Assembly: GCA_036405975.1 (NCBI GenBank)
Contig: DASWWM010000021.1
Location: 1 to 17,717 of the forward strand
Direction of reading: 5' to 3'
From: VEQN01 sp036405975
GTDB taxonomy: Bacteria; Patescibacteriota; Minisyncoccia; Phycocordibacterales; CAIZLB01
DNA length: 17,717 nt
In this document: positions 6,013-13,089 of the stretch, piece after piece
Position numbering within the stretch: position 1 is the first letter of the stretch
Layout: each line of letters starts with the position of its first letter
The notes under the pieces: model-generated
Database searches by the model: none
Seen by the model: the letters and a program-made list of their open reading frames with translations, nothing else
Told to the model about the DNA's origin: nothing
Program-made: the position numbers and the translations under genes

Positions 6013-7173
6013 CTACATTTTAGCATGCAGAATCTTGTTGTTGAATACTGACCCGAGCATGAGTGTCAGATCGGGCAAAATTCCTTGAGCAACCGCGCAG
6101 TGCTCTGCGAAGTCCGTCACTTTCACTTCTATGACTTTGAACTCGCCTTCAGCAAAGGCAAACTGCTGATACTCCTCGCTCATGATGTAGTCCGTGAAGA
6201 TCCGTCCTACATTTCGTGCAGGAAACACATAAAAAGTGCTTGGAAGCGAGGAGCTGGCAGACATGACTGAAAGGGCTTCCGTAAGCTGCGAAAGCCACTC
6301 TTTCCTGGCCTTCTCAAGGGCGCCGTCAACTTTCGCCTTGAGCTCGGGCTCAATTTGCCCGTTATTGCGCATTTTGAGAAGCGACTCTGCCACTTCCGGC
6401 GTCAATCCAAGCTCGGTAGCGATAGTCCTTTCAAGAAACCTCTTGCCCTTCGGGAATGAAGACGCTTCAGAGATGATTCCCTTTCTGACGGCTACAAGCT
6501 CCGTCAGTTCGGAGGTGATGTCGGCAATGATGTACTGGCTATTCTCCTTCCAGCTATCGCTGATGATTGAGAAGGCCATGAGCGACTGAGAGTGCACGTC
6601 GATCATTTTTACGTGGAAATGCTTGTCTATGAGAGCCTTCATCTGTTCGATGGATGAATGTCGGGCGAAGCTTGTGAATACGTTCATGTCCAAGGACTGG
6701 GCCTTTTTCTTGAGAGGCTCGAATGTCGGATACCCATTCAATGAGATTCTAATGATCTTCTGCTCAAGAACTGAGACGTCCACCTTGTGCGAGTCCCTGT
6801 ATGCCTTTGCAATGTTCTCCTTGGCATTCTGGATCATCTGCTCGGTCACGACGAATGGCTTCTGCTCGCGGATCTTGATGACAGAAGTCTCGGATACGTA
6901 CCAAGGCGAAGAAAGCATGACGCATGCATTCTCTATCTTTATCTTGGCATTTGAAGCATGGAGAAAGTCGACGCTCTTGACGTCCTTCAGCAGCGCTTCG
7001 AATTCCTGAAGGATCTTGGACTCCAAATGATCACGATCTCGCTCGTGGTATCGAGGAAGCTCACGGATTCGAGACGTGAGGATCTTTGGGACTTTGCCTT
7101 TCTCATGCGTCACGATGGCACCTTTGACCACGCTGTTTCCAATGTAAAAAACGAGAGACCCAGTGAGCTTCAT
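6013..7173 (-). CDS. PilM/FtsA-like actin-fold protein
   Basis: 386 residues resembling the actin-like ATPase family of PilM and FtsA, cytoplasmic proteins that dock onto a membrane partner's N-terminal tail. The first phosphate-binding loop is recognisable near the N-terminus (FYIGNSVVKGAIV, about residues 9-21), and a second near the middle (YIIADITSELTELVAVRKG). The N-terminal loop has Tyr where the family usually has Asp, so ATPase activity may be reduced or lost. The downstream gene encodes a bitopic protein with a long cytoplasmic tail, which fits a PilM-PilN-like pairing by context. The ATG at 7173 is chosen because an extended -10 ends 9 nt upstream. It stops with TAG. Confidence 0.75.
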   Translation of the reverse strand: MKLTGSLVFYIGNSVVKGAIVTHEKGKVPKILTSRIRELPRYHERDRDHLESKILQEFEALLKDVKSVDFLHASNAKIKIENACVMLSSPWYVSETSVIKIREQKPFVVTEQMIQNAKENIAKAYRDSHKVDVSVLEQKIIRISLNGYPTFEPLKKKAQSLDMNVFTSFARHSSIEQMKALIDKHFHVKMIDVHSQSLMAFSIISDSWKENSQYIIADITSELTELVAVRKGIISEASSFPKGKRFLERTIATELGLTPEVAESLLKMRNNGQIEPELKAKVDGALEKARKEWLSQLTEALSVMSASSSLPSTFYVFPARNVGRIFTDYIMSEEYQQFAFAEGEFKVIEVKVTDFAEHCAVAQGILPDLTLMLGSVFNNKILHAKM

Positions 7174-7182
7174 ATGCCTATA

Positions 7183-7191
7183 AGTATATCA
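7183..7191 (-). promoter_or_regulatory. Extended -10 promoter of the PilM-like gene
   Basis: TG at 7191-7190 and TATACT at 7188-7183 on the minus strand form a TGnTATACT extended -10. Nine nt separate it from the ATG at 7173, so the transcript would be leaderless or nearly so. No convincing -35 exists; that position falls inside the alaS terminator hairpin. Confidence 0.5.
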
Positions 7192-7196
7192 AAGCA

Positions 7197-7249
7197 AAGG
7201 CCGATTCGGACATATGCCCTGTGCATACTGCTGTGTCCGAATCGGCCTT
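7197..7249 (-). terminator. Long-stem terminator after alaS
   Basis: Perfect 16-bp stem (7197-7212 with 7234-7249) around a 21-nt loop that itself holds a 5-bp hairpin (7213-7217/7223-7227). It lies 20 nt after the alaS stop. On the minus strand the stem is followed by TGCTTTGATA, a weak U-tract, so it may act as a terminator, an mRNA 3'-end protector, or both. Confidence 0.65.
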
Positions 7250-7269
7250 GCTCAATGTGGCTTATGTGG

Positions 7270-9156
7270 CTATGAAAGCACGGCCTTGATCCGTCGCACG
7301 CCCTGCGAAACGGCTTCCTCTTTCTGAATCTTAAACGTTCCGAGTTCGGATGTATTTTTGACGTGAGGGCCTCCGCAGAACTCTTTTGAGAATGCATGCT
7401 CGATGTTCGTGCCCTTTTCGTCAGCTTGATCGCCGATATAGTAAACCGTGACGACGTCGGGGTACTTTTCGCCGAAGAAGTGAAGCGCGCCTGTCTTTTC
7501 GGCCTCGGCAAGCGGCAGGCTTACGACCGCTACCGGAAGTGCGGCTGCGATTTTCTCATTTACCATGCCTTCAACTCGCTTTTTTTCGTCATCGGTCATC
7601 TTTGCTGTATGTGCAAAGTCGAATCGGAGCCGTTCAGGAGTGATATTGCTTCCTTTCTGCTGAACGTGCTCGCCCAAGACTTCTCGAAGCGCCCGATGGA
7701 GAAGGTGTGTCGCTGTGTGATACTTAACTGACATCTCGCTCGTATCGCCGAGGCCTCCCTTGAACTTTTGCTCTGAGCCGGCTCGTGAAAGCGCCTTATG
7801 CTCCTCAAATAGCTTGTCATAACCTTCCGTGTCTACATCGAAGCCATTCTCTTTGGCCATTTCCCGTACCATTTCAAATGGGAATCCGTATGTGGTAACG
7901 AGCTTGAATGCCATTTCTGCAGGAACAAGCTTTGGTTCCTCGGATGCAAGAGCCACAAGGTTTCGAGTGAACTCTTTAAGTCCTCCGGAAAGCGTATTTC
8001 TGAACTTCTTTTCCTCGGTATCGATGGCAACCTTGATGGTCTCTCTCATTCGGCCGACGTTCTCGTAAATGTCTGCATACTGGTCAATGACGGCATCGGC
8101 GATCCAGAAGAGCGATCCGGGCTTCATGCCGAGAACGTCCGCATGTCGTACCGCTCGTCGAAGGAGCCGTCGAAGGATATAGCCTTGGTCAGAGTTTGAT
8201 GGCGCAACGCCATCTGAAATGAGCATGACCGAAGTTCGGACATGGTCGGCGATGATACGCTGTGACTTCTGGATTTCGGACGGAGCCTTTTCTGATTTTG
8301 CGGCCACATCGCCGTTGCCTGAAAGCTCATTGATCTTTTTGAATGTGCTTTCGAATATATCCGTACTGAAAATATCCTTCTTGCCCTGAAGTACCATGGT
8401 CACTCGTTCATATCCTGAGCCTGTGTCCACATTCTTTGCTGCAAGCTTTCCGATCACCTTGCCGTCCTTCGCCTCGTACTCCATGAATACGTCGTTCCAG
8501 ATTTCGACAACCTGCTGCTTATCGTCAGCCGCAAGGTATGCGTCTTTTGTGAGACCGGCCGTAAGTTCGCCTGTCACATCGTAGAACATTTCAGTATCAG
8601 GACCGCATGGGCCATTGTCGCCCGGGCTCCACCAGTTATTCTTTGCTGGCATGAAATAGATCCGCTCGCCTGTCACTCCATTCTTTTCAAAAATGCTTTT
8701 CCAGATAGCCGCAGACTCTTCGTCTCGTGGTGCATTTTCATTTCCCTCAAAACATGTGACATAAAGTCGCTGCGGATCGAGTCCGAAGCCTTCTTCCTTA
8801 TTCGTCAAAAGCTCATAGCTCCATTCGATCGCTTCCTTTTTGAAATAATCGCCAAGGGACCAATTACCCATCATCTCGAAGAATGTCGCATGGGTATTGT
8901 CGCCGATATCGTCGATGTCGACTGTTCGGACGCATTTCTGGAAGTTCGCAAGCCGCGTTCCCAGAGGATGCTTCTCGCCAAGGAGGTATGGAACCAAAGG
9001 CTGCATGCCGGCAGTATTAAAAAGGACCGATGGGTCATTTTCAGGCACGAGCGGCGCGCTTGGCAAAATGGCATGTCCCCGCTTCTCGAAAAAGGCTAGG
9101 AAACGCCGTCGGATTTCGCTCGAAGGCATGCTGGTAAGGATTTTTTCTGGTTCCAT
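7270..9156 (-). CDS. alaS: Alanyl-tRNA synthetase lacking the C-Ala domain
   Basis: 628 residues from the ATG at 9156; an ATG at 9168 overlaps the predicted -10 and is rejected. It charges tRNA-Ala. The catalytic domain begins SSEIRRRFLAFFEKRGH, with FNTAGMQPLVPYL and later NVDTGSGYERVTMVLQG. The editing domain shows HTATH (HxxxH) and CGGPH (Cys about 594, His about 598), the zinc and proofreading residues. The protein ends 35 residues from that Cys, at GVRRIKAVLS. Bacterial AlaRS is usually about 875 residues and continues into a coiled coil and the C-Ala (DHHA1) domain, which are absent. No remnant is seen downstream; a terminator hairpin follows within 21 nt. Editing residues look intact. 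Confidence 0.96.
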   Translation of the reverse strand: MEPEKILTSMPSSEIRRRFLAFFEKRGHAILPSAPLVPENDPSVLFNTAGMQPLVPYLLGEKHPLGTRLANFQKCVRTVDIDDIGDNTHATFFEMMGNWSLGDYFKKEAIEWSYELLTNKEEGFGLDPQRLYVTCFEGNENAPRDEESAAIWKSIFEKNGVTGERIYFMPAKNNWWSPGDNGPCGPDTEMFYDVTGELTAGLTKDAYLAADDKQQVVEIWNDVFMEYEAKDGKVIGKLAAKNVDTGSGYERVTMVLQGKKDIFSTDIFESTFKKINELSGNGDVAAKSEKAPSEIQKSQRIIADHVRTSVMLISDGVAPSNSDQGYILRRLLRRAVRHADVLGMKPGSLFWIADAVIDQYADIYENVGRMRETIKVAIDTEEKKFRNTLSGGLKEFTRNLVALASEEPKLVPAEMAFKLVTTYGFPFEMVREMAKENGFDVDTEGYDKLFEEHKALSRAGSEQKFKGGLGDTSEMSVKYHTATHLLHRALREVLGEHVQQKGSNITPERLRFDFAHTAKMTDDEKKRVEGMVNEKIAAALPVAVVSLPLAEAEKTGALHFFGEKYPDVVTVYYIGDQADEKGTNIEHAFSKEFCGGPHVKNTSELGTFKIQKEEAVSQGVRRIKAVLS

Positions 9157-9166
9157 AATGAAGTGC

Positions 9167-9175
9167 ATTCTAACA
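9167..9175 (-). promoter_or_regulatory. Extended -10 promoter of alaS
   Basis: TGTTAGAAT on the minus strand: TG at 9175-9174 and TAGAAT at 9172-9167. Ten nt lie between it and the ATG at 9156, so only 2-4 nt of leader are expected. The -35 position (TGGAAG, 17-nt spacer) matches 3 of 6. The arrangement supports the second in-frame Met as the start. Confidence 0.5.
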
Positions 9176-9238
9176 TAAGAGGCTTATTGCTTCCATTGGC
9201 ACCGGGAACCCGCCCTGCCGCCCATCTTTGCTCAGATA

Positions 9239-9247
9239 TGGTAAAAT
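9239..9247 (+). promoter_or_regulatory. Possible extended -10 for the small plus-strand gene
   Basis: TG at 9239-9240 and TAAAAT at 9242-9247 give an extended -10 in the 155-nt region divergent from alaS. No -35 is recognisable. The transcript would carry a leader of about 70 nt before the ATG at 9324, containing a short GCC/GGC hairpin and no Shine-Dalgarno sequence. Confidence 0.4.
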
Positions 9248-9323
9248 CTGCAAGGATGCATCGCCGGATTACTGAATTAAGTCCAATGGCCGTGCTGGCT
9301 TAAATACAACATAAACAACGCCT

Positions 9324-9503
9324 ATGAACCTCGATTCCAAAACTGCCCCGGGAGGAGTTCCGGAAGAACCTAAACCTGCTCCAGGACTCTTGTCCTTTGA
9401 TGGCGGAGGCCTGCCTCTTGCCCTGAACTCAGCAGCTGCCCACGCAGCAGTCAGGCTTGCGGGACGTGAATACGAACTCGCAGTCAAAAACGGTCTCGTC
9501 TGA
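9324..9503 (+). CDS. Unrecognised 59-residue protein
   Basis: The only plus-strand gene supported here: 59 codons from ATG to TGA. The first 20 residues are rich in Pro, Gly and charged residues (PGGVPEEPKPAPG). A Gly triplet follows, then an Ala/Leu-rich amphipathic stretch (LALNSAAAHAAVRLAG) ending REYELAVKNGLV. There is no signal peptide, membrane segment, Cys, or match to a family I know. Evidence that it is real: it fills a 405-nt gap between the divergent alaS and the convergent peptidase gene, an extended -10 lies upstream, and a 15-bp terminator begins 7 nt after the stop. It is also the only gene in the window ending in TGA. The terminator could instead belong to a noncoding RNA. Confidence 0.55.
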   Translation: MNLDSKTAPGGVPEEPKPAPGLLSFDGGGLPLALNSAAAHAAVRLAGREYELAVKNGLV

Positions 9504-9509
9504 GACGTC

Positions 9510-9565
9510 GGCGGCCGGTCGGACATTTGATATTTACATATCGTCCGACCGGCCGCCTTTTATTT
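9510..9565 (+). terminator. Strong intrinsic terminator after the small gene
   Basis: Perfect, very GC-rich 15-bp stem (9510-9524 with 9543-9557). Its loop holds a 5-bp sub-hairpin (9529-9533/9538-9542). TTTTATTTAA follows on the plus strand. The minus strand has no T-run after the stem, so it is mainly a plus-strand terminator, though the hairpin would also lie just past the convergent peptidase gene. Confidence 0.85.
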
Positions 9566-9572
9566 AACCGGA

Positions 9573-11393
9573 TTAGATCATCTTTGCCTTTTTCATAAGC
9601 TTCTCAAGCTTGTCGATGTCTTCCTTGATGCTGTCGAGTCCGGCTTTGTAGAAAGACGGGTCCATGACATCTACGCCGATGCTTTTGAAGATGTCTTCGG
9701 GGCTCATGCTCTGACCCGACTTCATGAACTGATCTACTTTGCTGAAGTAGGAGGCGTCCTCCTTGCATTTCTTGTACAGCGACCGGCTGATCAGGGCTCC
9801 GTAGGCATATGAATACACATAGAAGAAATTTCGAATATGTGGCCATGATCCTGCAAAATACCCGTCGAGTTCCGTGAACTTTGTCACGGGACCCATGTAC
9901 ATTGACATATTTTTGTTATGAAGCGCGCCTATCTCTTCTGCGGAAAGCGATCCTTTCTCCCGAATGCCGTTATGGACATCGAGTTCAAAGTTGAAGCATG
10001 CGATCTGCCTGAAGATAGTCTGAATGTAATCAGCGATTCTGTCATAGAGTGCGACAATCTTCTCTTTGTCAGAGAGCTTCTCGAACATCTCCTCGAATGC
10101 CAAATTCTCGAAGAATGTGCTGGCTACTTCTGCAACAGATATCGTGTAATGCTCGTATAGCGGAGGCTGTGCCTTTGAAAGCTCTGTATGGATTGCATGA
10201 CCCATTTCGTGAGCGAATGTCATGGTATCGTCCATGCTGTCAGCGTAGTTAAGCATCACGACGGTCGGCACACCTTCTCCACCCCAGCAATATGCACCAC
10301 CCTGCTTGCCCTTCTTTGGATATACGTCGATCCTGCCATTTGCAAGCATCATTTCAAGAGTATCGACATAGTGGCTCCCTGCTTTTCCAAAAGAAGACCT
10401 GAGTGTCTGAAGCGATTCTTCAAAAGGGACTTTCTTGGCGTTTGCGCCTATGCCTACCGCCCTGTCTGCGTATGTGAGGTTCTTGAGCTTGAGCGCCTTC
10501 GCCTTCAGCCTGTAGAACTTATGCGAAATGGCGAAACCTTCCGTCACGGTCTTGACGAGCATCTCAATGTTCTTGATATCGTTCTGGTATCCAAGAATCG
10601 TCTCGGAATACGGCTTCTCGTAGCCTCGGAGCTTGTCATCAATCTTCTTGTTCGTGTATACGGCGTTGATTTCCGCCTCATAAAAATGGCTGATGGCCTT
10701 AATGACCTTCATGCATTCCACATGCAGCGCATGTCTGTCTTTGGCCGGCAGCTGATGAACCTTCGACATGGCTTTTGAGAGCGGCATGACTTCCTTTTTG
10801 AACGTTACGGTTTGGTTCGCGCAAAGCTTCTGGAATCCATCTACCCACATTGAACGTGCCGGCGTGCTCTTTAGGTTTACGACTTGCTCGACGTCCTCGG
10901 CAAGGTTGTACTTGGCGCCATCGAAGATCATCTTGAGGAAATACGAGTAGTTTGCCAGAAGCGGACTTGCCAAAAACTTCTTCTGAAGGTCAGGCGCGAC
11001 CTTCGCGAGCTTCAGCGAAAAGAAGATGACCTTGTTGCCGGCCTCGATCAGGATCGGCTCGAACTTATTGATGCCCGCACTGACTGCCTTGTTCTGACTG
11101 TCGATTGCCTTCAGATTGTGAAGATAGAAGATGGGCCTTGTGGCACCGACTTTCTTGGTCATGATTTCGAGGTCGCGCATGCCCTCGGCAAGCTTCTTTT
11201 CATCGGTCAGGTATGAATCATCCTTTGCATATTTCCTTGCAAACGTCTCGAATGCGGTTTCTATGTCCGCGACATCTTTAGCAAGCTTCGGATCAGTCGG
11301 GCCTGAGTACAGGTCGCTGAAGTCCCATGCAAGTTTCGTTTTGCCGACTTTTCCAGTGGTACCAAGGCCTGCCTTCGGTTTTGAGTTTTTCAT
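9573..11393 (-). CDS. pepF: Oligoendopeptidase F-type metallopeptidase (M3 family)
   Basis: 606 residues from the ATG at 11393; a GTG six codons upstream overlaps the promoter. M3 enzymes are cytoplasmic zinc peptidases that cut short oligopeptides. The HExxH motif is HEMGH at about 395-399, inside MTFAHEMGHAIHTE, and the likely third ligand is E422 in VAEVAST. Further family features are YCWGGEGVPTVVMLNY before the motif and SYAYGALIS after it. No signal peptide is present. Length matches PepF (about 600). It has its own promoter, and its 3' end converges with the small plus-strand gene, sharing the hairpin between them. The subfamily assignment (PepF) is less certain than the M3 family. Confidence 0.95.
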   Translation of the reverse strand: MKNSKPKAGLGTTGKVGKTKLAWDFSDLYSGPTDPKLAKDVADIETAFETFARKYAKDDSYLTDEKKLAEGMRDLEIMTKKVGATRPIFYLHNLKAIDSQNKAVSAGINKFEPILIEAGNKVIFFSLKLAKVAPDLQKKFLASPLLANYSYFLKMIFDGAKYNLAEDVEQVVNLKSTPARSMWVDGFQKLCANQTVTFKKEVMPLSKAMSKVHQLPAKDRHALHVECMKVIKAISHFYEAEINAVYTNKKIDDKLRGYEKPYSETILGYQNDIKNIEMLVKTVTEGFAISHKFYRLKAKALKLKNLTYADRAVGIGANAKKVPFEESLQTLRSSFGKAGSHYVDTLEMMLANGRIDVYPKKGKQGGAYCWGGEGVPTVVMLNYADSMDDTMTFAHEMGHAIHTELSKAQPPLYEHYTISVAEVASTFFENLAFEEMFEKLSDKEKIVALYDRIADYIQTIFRQIACFNFELDVHNGIREKGSLSAEEIGALHNKNMSMYMGPVTKFTELDGYFAGSWPHIRNFFYVYSYAYGALISRSLYKKCKEDASYFSKVDQFMKSGQSMSPEDIFKSIGVDVMDPSFYKAGLDSIKEDIDKLEKLMKKAKMI

Positions 11394-11401
11394 ATGGGAA
11401 A

Positions 11402-11410
11402 ATAGTAGCA
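11402..11410 (-). promoter_or_regulatory. Extended -10 promoter of the M3 peptidase gene
   Basis: TGCTACTAT on the minus strand: TG at 11410-11409 and TACTAT at 11407-11402. Exactly 8 nt separate it from the ATG at 11393, predicting a leaderless mRNA. No clear -35 is seen 17 nt upstream. It follows the terminator of the preceding gene by 14 nt. Confidence 0.5.
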
Positions 11411-11423
11411 CAATGGCCGGCTA

Positions 11424-11444
11424 TTAAAAGGCAGCCTCTGCCTT
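11424..11444 (-). terminator. Terminator hairpin formed by the last codons of the nuclease gene
   Basis: Arms 11428-11434 and 11438-11444 (7 bp, AAGGCAG/CTGCCTT, 3-nt loop) encode the final Lys-Ala-Glu-Ala-Ala of the upstream gene. On the minus strand the T-run that follows includes the TAA stop (TTTTAATAG). The coding end thus doubles as an intrinsic terminator; the short T-run makes it moderate in strength. Confidence 0.55.
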
Positions 11445-12173
11445 GGCTCTATAATCGCAATATTCGCAACTTGCACTCTGTTTTGGCACAGAATCTGAAT
11501 CTAAACATGCTTTAATTGCCACAAGGGTGTCGTCAATCCAATCCGTACCGCCTTCATACGGTATGAGATTTATATCAAACTCGAGCTTGCCATCGAATGC
11601 GGCAGCATCTCTCTTTCCATTTACGTATACAAAATATCCAGTATCAGAAACGGTCAAGCCGTTATGCCTAAGAAGCCACTGATAGACTTCCATCTGTCGT
11701 CGGTACTGGTCATGCCATTTTGTTTCCTCAAGCTGCATGACCGGCTCGTCCTTGCTCGTAGCCTTATAGTCAACGACATAGACCGTGCCATCCTTATCTG
11801 ACCAAAGGTCATCGACTGCGCCGAACACAATGAAGTTTGACTCCTCATGCATGTGCTGGACACCGACGAAGTTTTCTCGCCAGTCATTAAGACGCTTGTC
11901 ATTCAAAGGTCTGAGGTCTAGGCCATATGCTTTTACAAGCGGATGAGCCGTATGTTCCATCCGATGAACATCGAACTCCTTCTTCAGGAGGTGGTCGACG
12001 GCATTATTCAGGGTGAATGGAGCGCCGCTTGGTCTCGATACGCCCAGCCTCCTATCGAGGTAAAAGCAGCGAGGACAGTCCAAAAACAGCTCGATCTTTG
12101 ATCTGCTCAGCCTGAACGGGCTTTCTTGGCCAGGCTCATAGTTCTTATGTCTGTAAAAAGTCTTCTTGGCCAT
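11424..12173 (-). CDS. Cas4/AddB-like PD-(D/E)XK nuclease with four conserved-type cysteines
   Basis: 249 residues from the ATG at 12173; the frame is open 24 codons further, but that would overlap the previous gene. The RecB-family nuclease motifs are visible: FGAVDDLW (D121/D122), YVVDYKAT (D135, K137) and QYRRQMEVYQWLL. Cysteines occur in two CxxC pairs at the ends: C33/C36 in LDCPRC, and C236/C239 in SCEYC. Such terminal pairs in Cas4 and AddB hold a 4Fe-4S cluster, so the same is inferred here. No CRISPR array or cas gene is nearby, so a repair or end-processing role is more likely than spacer acquisition. It follows the ATP-cone nuclease gene by 28 nt. Confidence 0.85.
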   Translation of the reverse strand: MAKKTFYRHKNYEPGQESPFRLSRSKIELFLDCPRCFYLDRRLGVSRPSGAPFTLNNAVDHLLKKEFDVHRMEHTAHPLVKAYGLDLRPLNDKRLNDWRENFVGVQHMHEESNFIVFGAVDDLWSDKDGTVYVVDYKATSKDEPVMQLEETKWHDQYRRQMEVYQWLLRHNGLTVSDTGYFVYVNGKRDAAAFDGKLEFDINLIPYEGGTDWIDDTLVAIKACLDSDSVPKQSASCEYCDYRAKAEAAF

Positions 12174-12201
12174 CGCGGATATGTGTGACCGGATCACGTC
12201 G

Positions 12202-13089
12202 CTATCTGTCACTTGGAACAAGATCGATGACCTTGCCGATCTCATCCATCACTTCAAAAATCTTCGCATCCGAGAAGCCAAGCTTTTTCATGACCGACCT
12301 ATTCTCGTAGACCGACTTGCAGAGAACAATGCCATTCTTCACAAGCTGCTGCTTGTCGTTGTCTGTCAGGCTGAGAAGGCAGGTTATGGGATGGAGCTTG
12401 GCACCCTCGATGAGCGTGAACAGGTTCTTTTCCTCCGGGTACGACCAGCTCATGAGTTCGAGCCCTTTGCACTCTGCATACTTGATTGCCGTATCGGTGA
12501 AGCGCGTATTCGTGATGAGGAGCCACCGGTCTATCTTCCTGTCCTTCATTCCCGGATATCTGAAAACGACGTCTTTCAGGTCGTCATACCTGGCCTTTAC
12601 GTAAAGAGCAGCCTTGGTATCAGTCTTTCCGGCAAGCTCATTGTGGTACTTGAGCTCGGCCATGATCAGCTCCTCTTCTTTCCAGGCCACGACGTCGACT
12701 TCATGCGGAACGCAGCCTCCAAAAACCATCTGGCCCGTAAGGGTCTTGTATCCGTATGCCTTGTAGAGCTCGCCGACATACTCCTCAAAAGGAAAGCCTG
12801 TAGGTCCGAACTGCATAAGGGACCTCCTGAGCGAGTAACGCGCTGCGGCAGTTGCCGACATTGACTTGAGCATGCTGAAAGCCTTCCGGTGAATGGCATG
12901 CACCGAGCAGACTCCTCCGCCGGGATTGTCGGGATCACAGACGCCCTTCTGGATGTCTTCTACGATGGTCTTGATGATCTGGTGCGCGACCTGGAGAGAT
13001 GCGCCAGCCCTGAGAAGGGATCGTTCGAGCTTCGCAGGGATGAATTCCTCATGCGAACCGTCCTCCTTGATTATCTGGATTGGAGTCAT
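12202..13089 (-). CDS. ATP-cone domain fused to an Mrr-like restriction endonuclease domain
   Basis: 295 residues. The N-terminal 95 form an ATP-cone, the nucleotide-sensing domain best known from ribonucleotide reductases (IIKEDGSHEEFIPAKLERSLLRAGA, then AARYSLRRSLMQFGP). The second domain is an Mrr/PD-(D/E)XK nuclease: E102 or E103 in PFEEYVGELY, D132 in HEVDVVAW, then E145 and K147 in MAELKYH. The segment TNTRFTDTAIKYAE followed by LMSWSYPEEKNLF is typical of this family. The C-terminus (about 255-290) has a helix-hairpin-helix look. The architecture exists in other bacteria but its role is unclear; regulation of cleavage by ATP or dATP is inferred. No methyltransferase is adjacent. The ATG directly abuts the mnmA stop (TAAATG), indicating translational coupling. 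Confidence 0.88.
   Translation of the reverse strand: MTPIQIIKEDGSHEEFIPAKLERSLLRAGASLQVAHQIIKTIVEDIQKGVCDPDNPGGGVCSVHAIHRKAFSMLKSMSATAAARYSLRRSLMQFGPTGFPFEEYVGELYKAYGYKTLTGQMVFGGCVPHEVDVVAWKEEELIMAELKYHNELAGKTDTKAALYVKARYDDLKDVVFRYPGMKDRKIDRWLLITNTRFTDTAIKYAECKGLELMSWSYPEEKNLFTLIEGAKLHPITCLLSLTDNDKQQLVKNGIVLCKSVYENRSVMKKLGFSDAKIFEVMDEIGKVIDLVPSDR

Noticed and set aside
9169..9323. tRNA or riboswitch in the alaS divergent region
   Set aside because: No cloverleaf, T-box or other known riboswitch pattern could be drawn; only promoter-like elements and a short hairpin are visible.
10188..10778. 196-codon plus-strand open frame
   Set aside because: Antisense to the M3 peptidase gene across its HExxH-proximal region; a shadow of a well-supported gene.
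12166..12864. 232-codon plus-strand open frame
   Set aside because: Antisense to the ATP-cone nuclease gene, whose frame shows clear catalytic motifs. The plus frame has no recognisable features.
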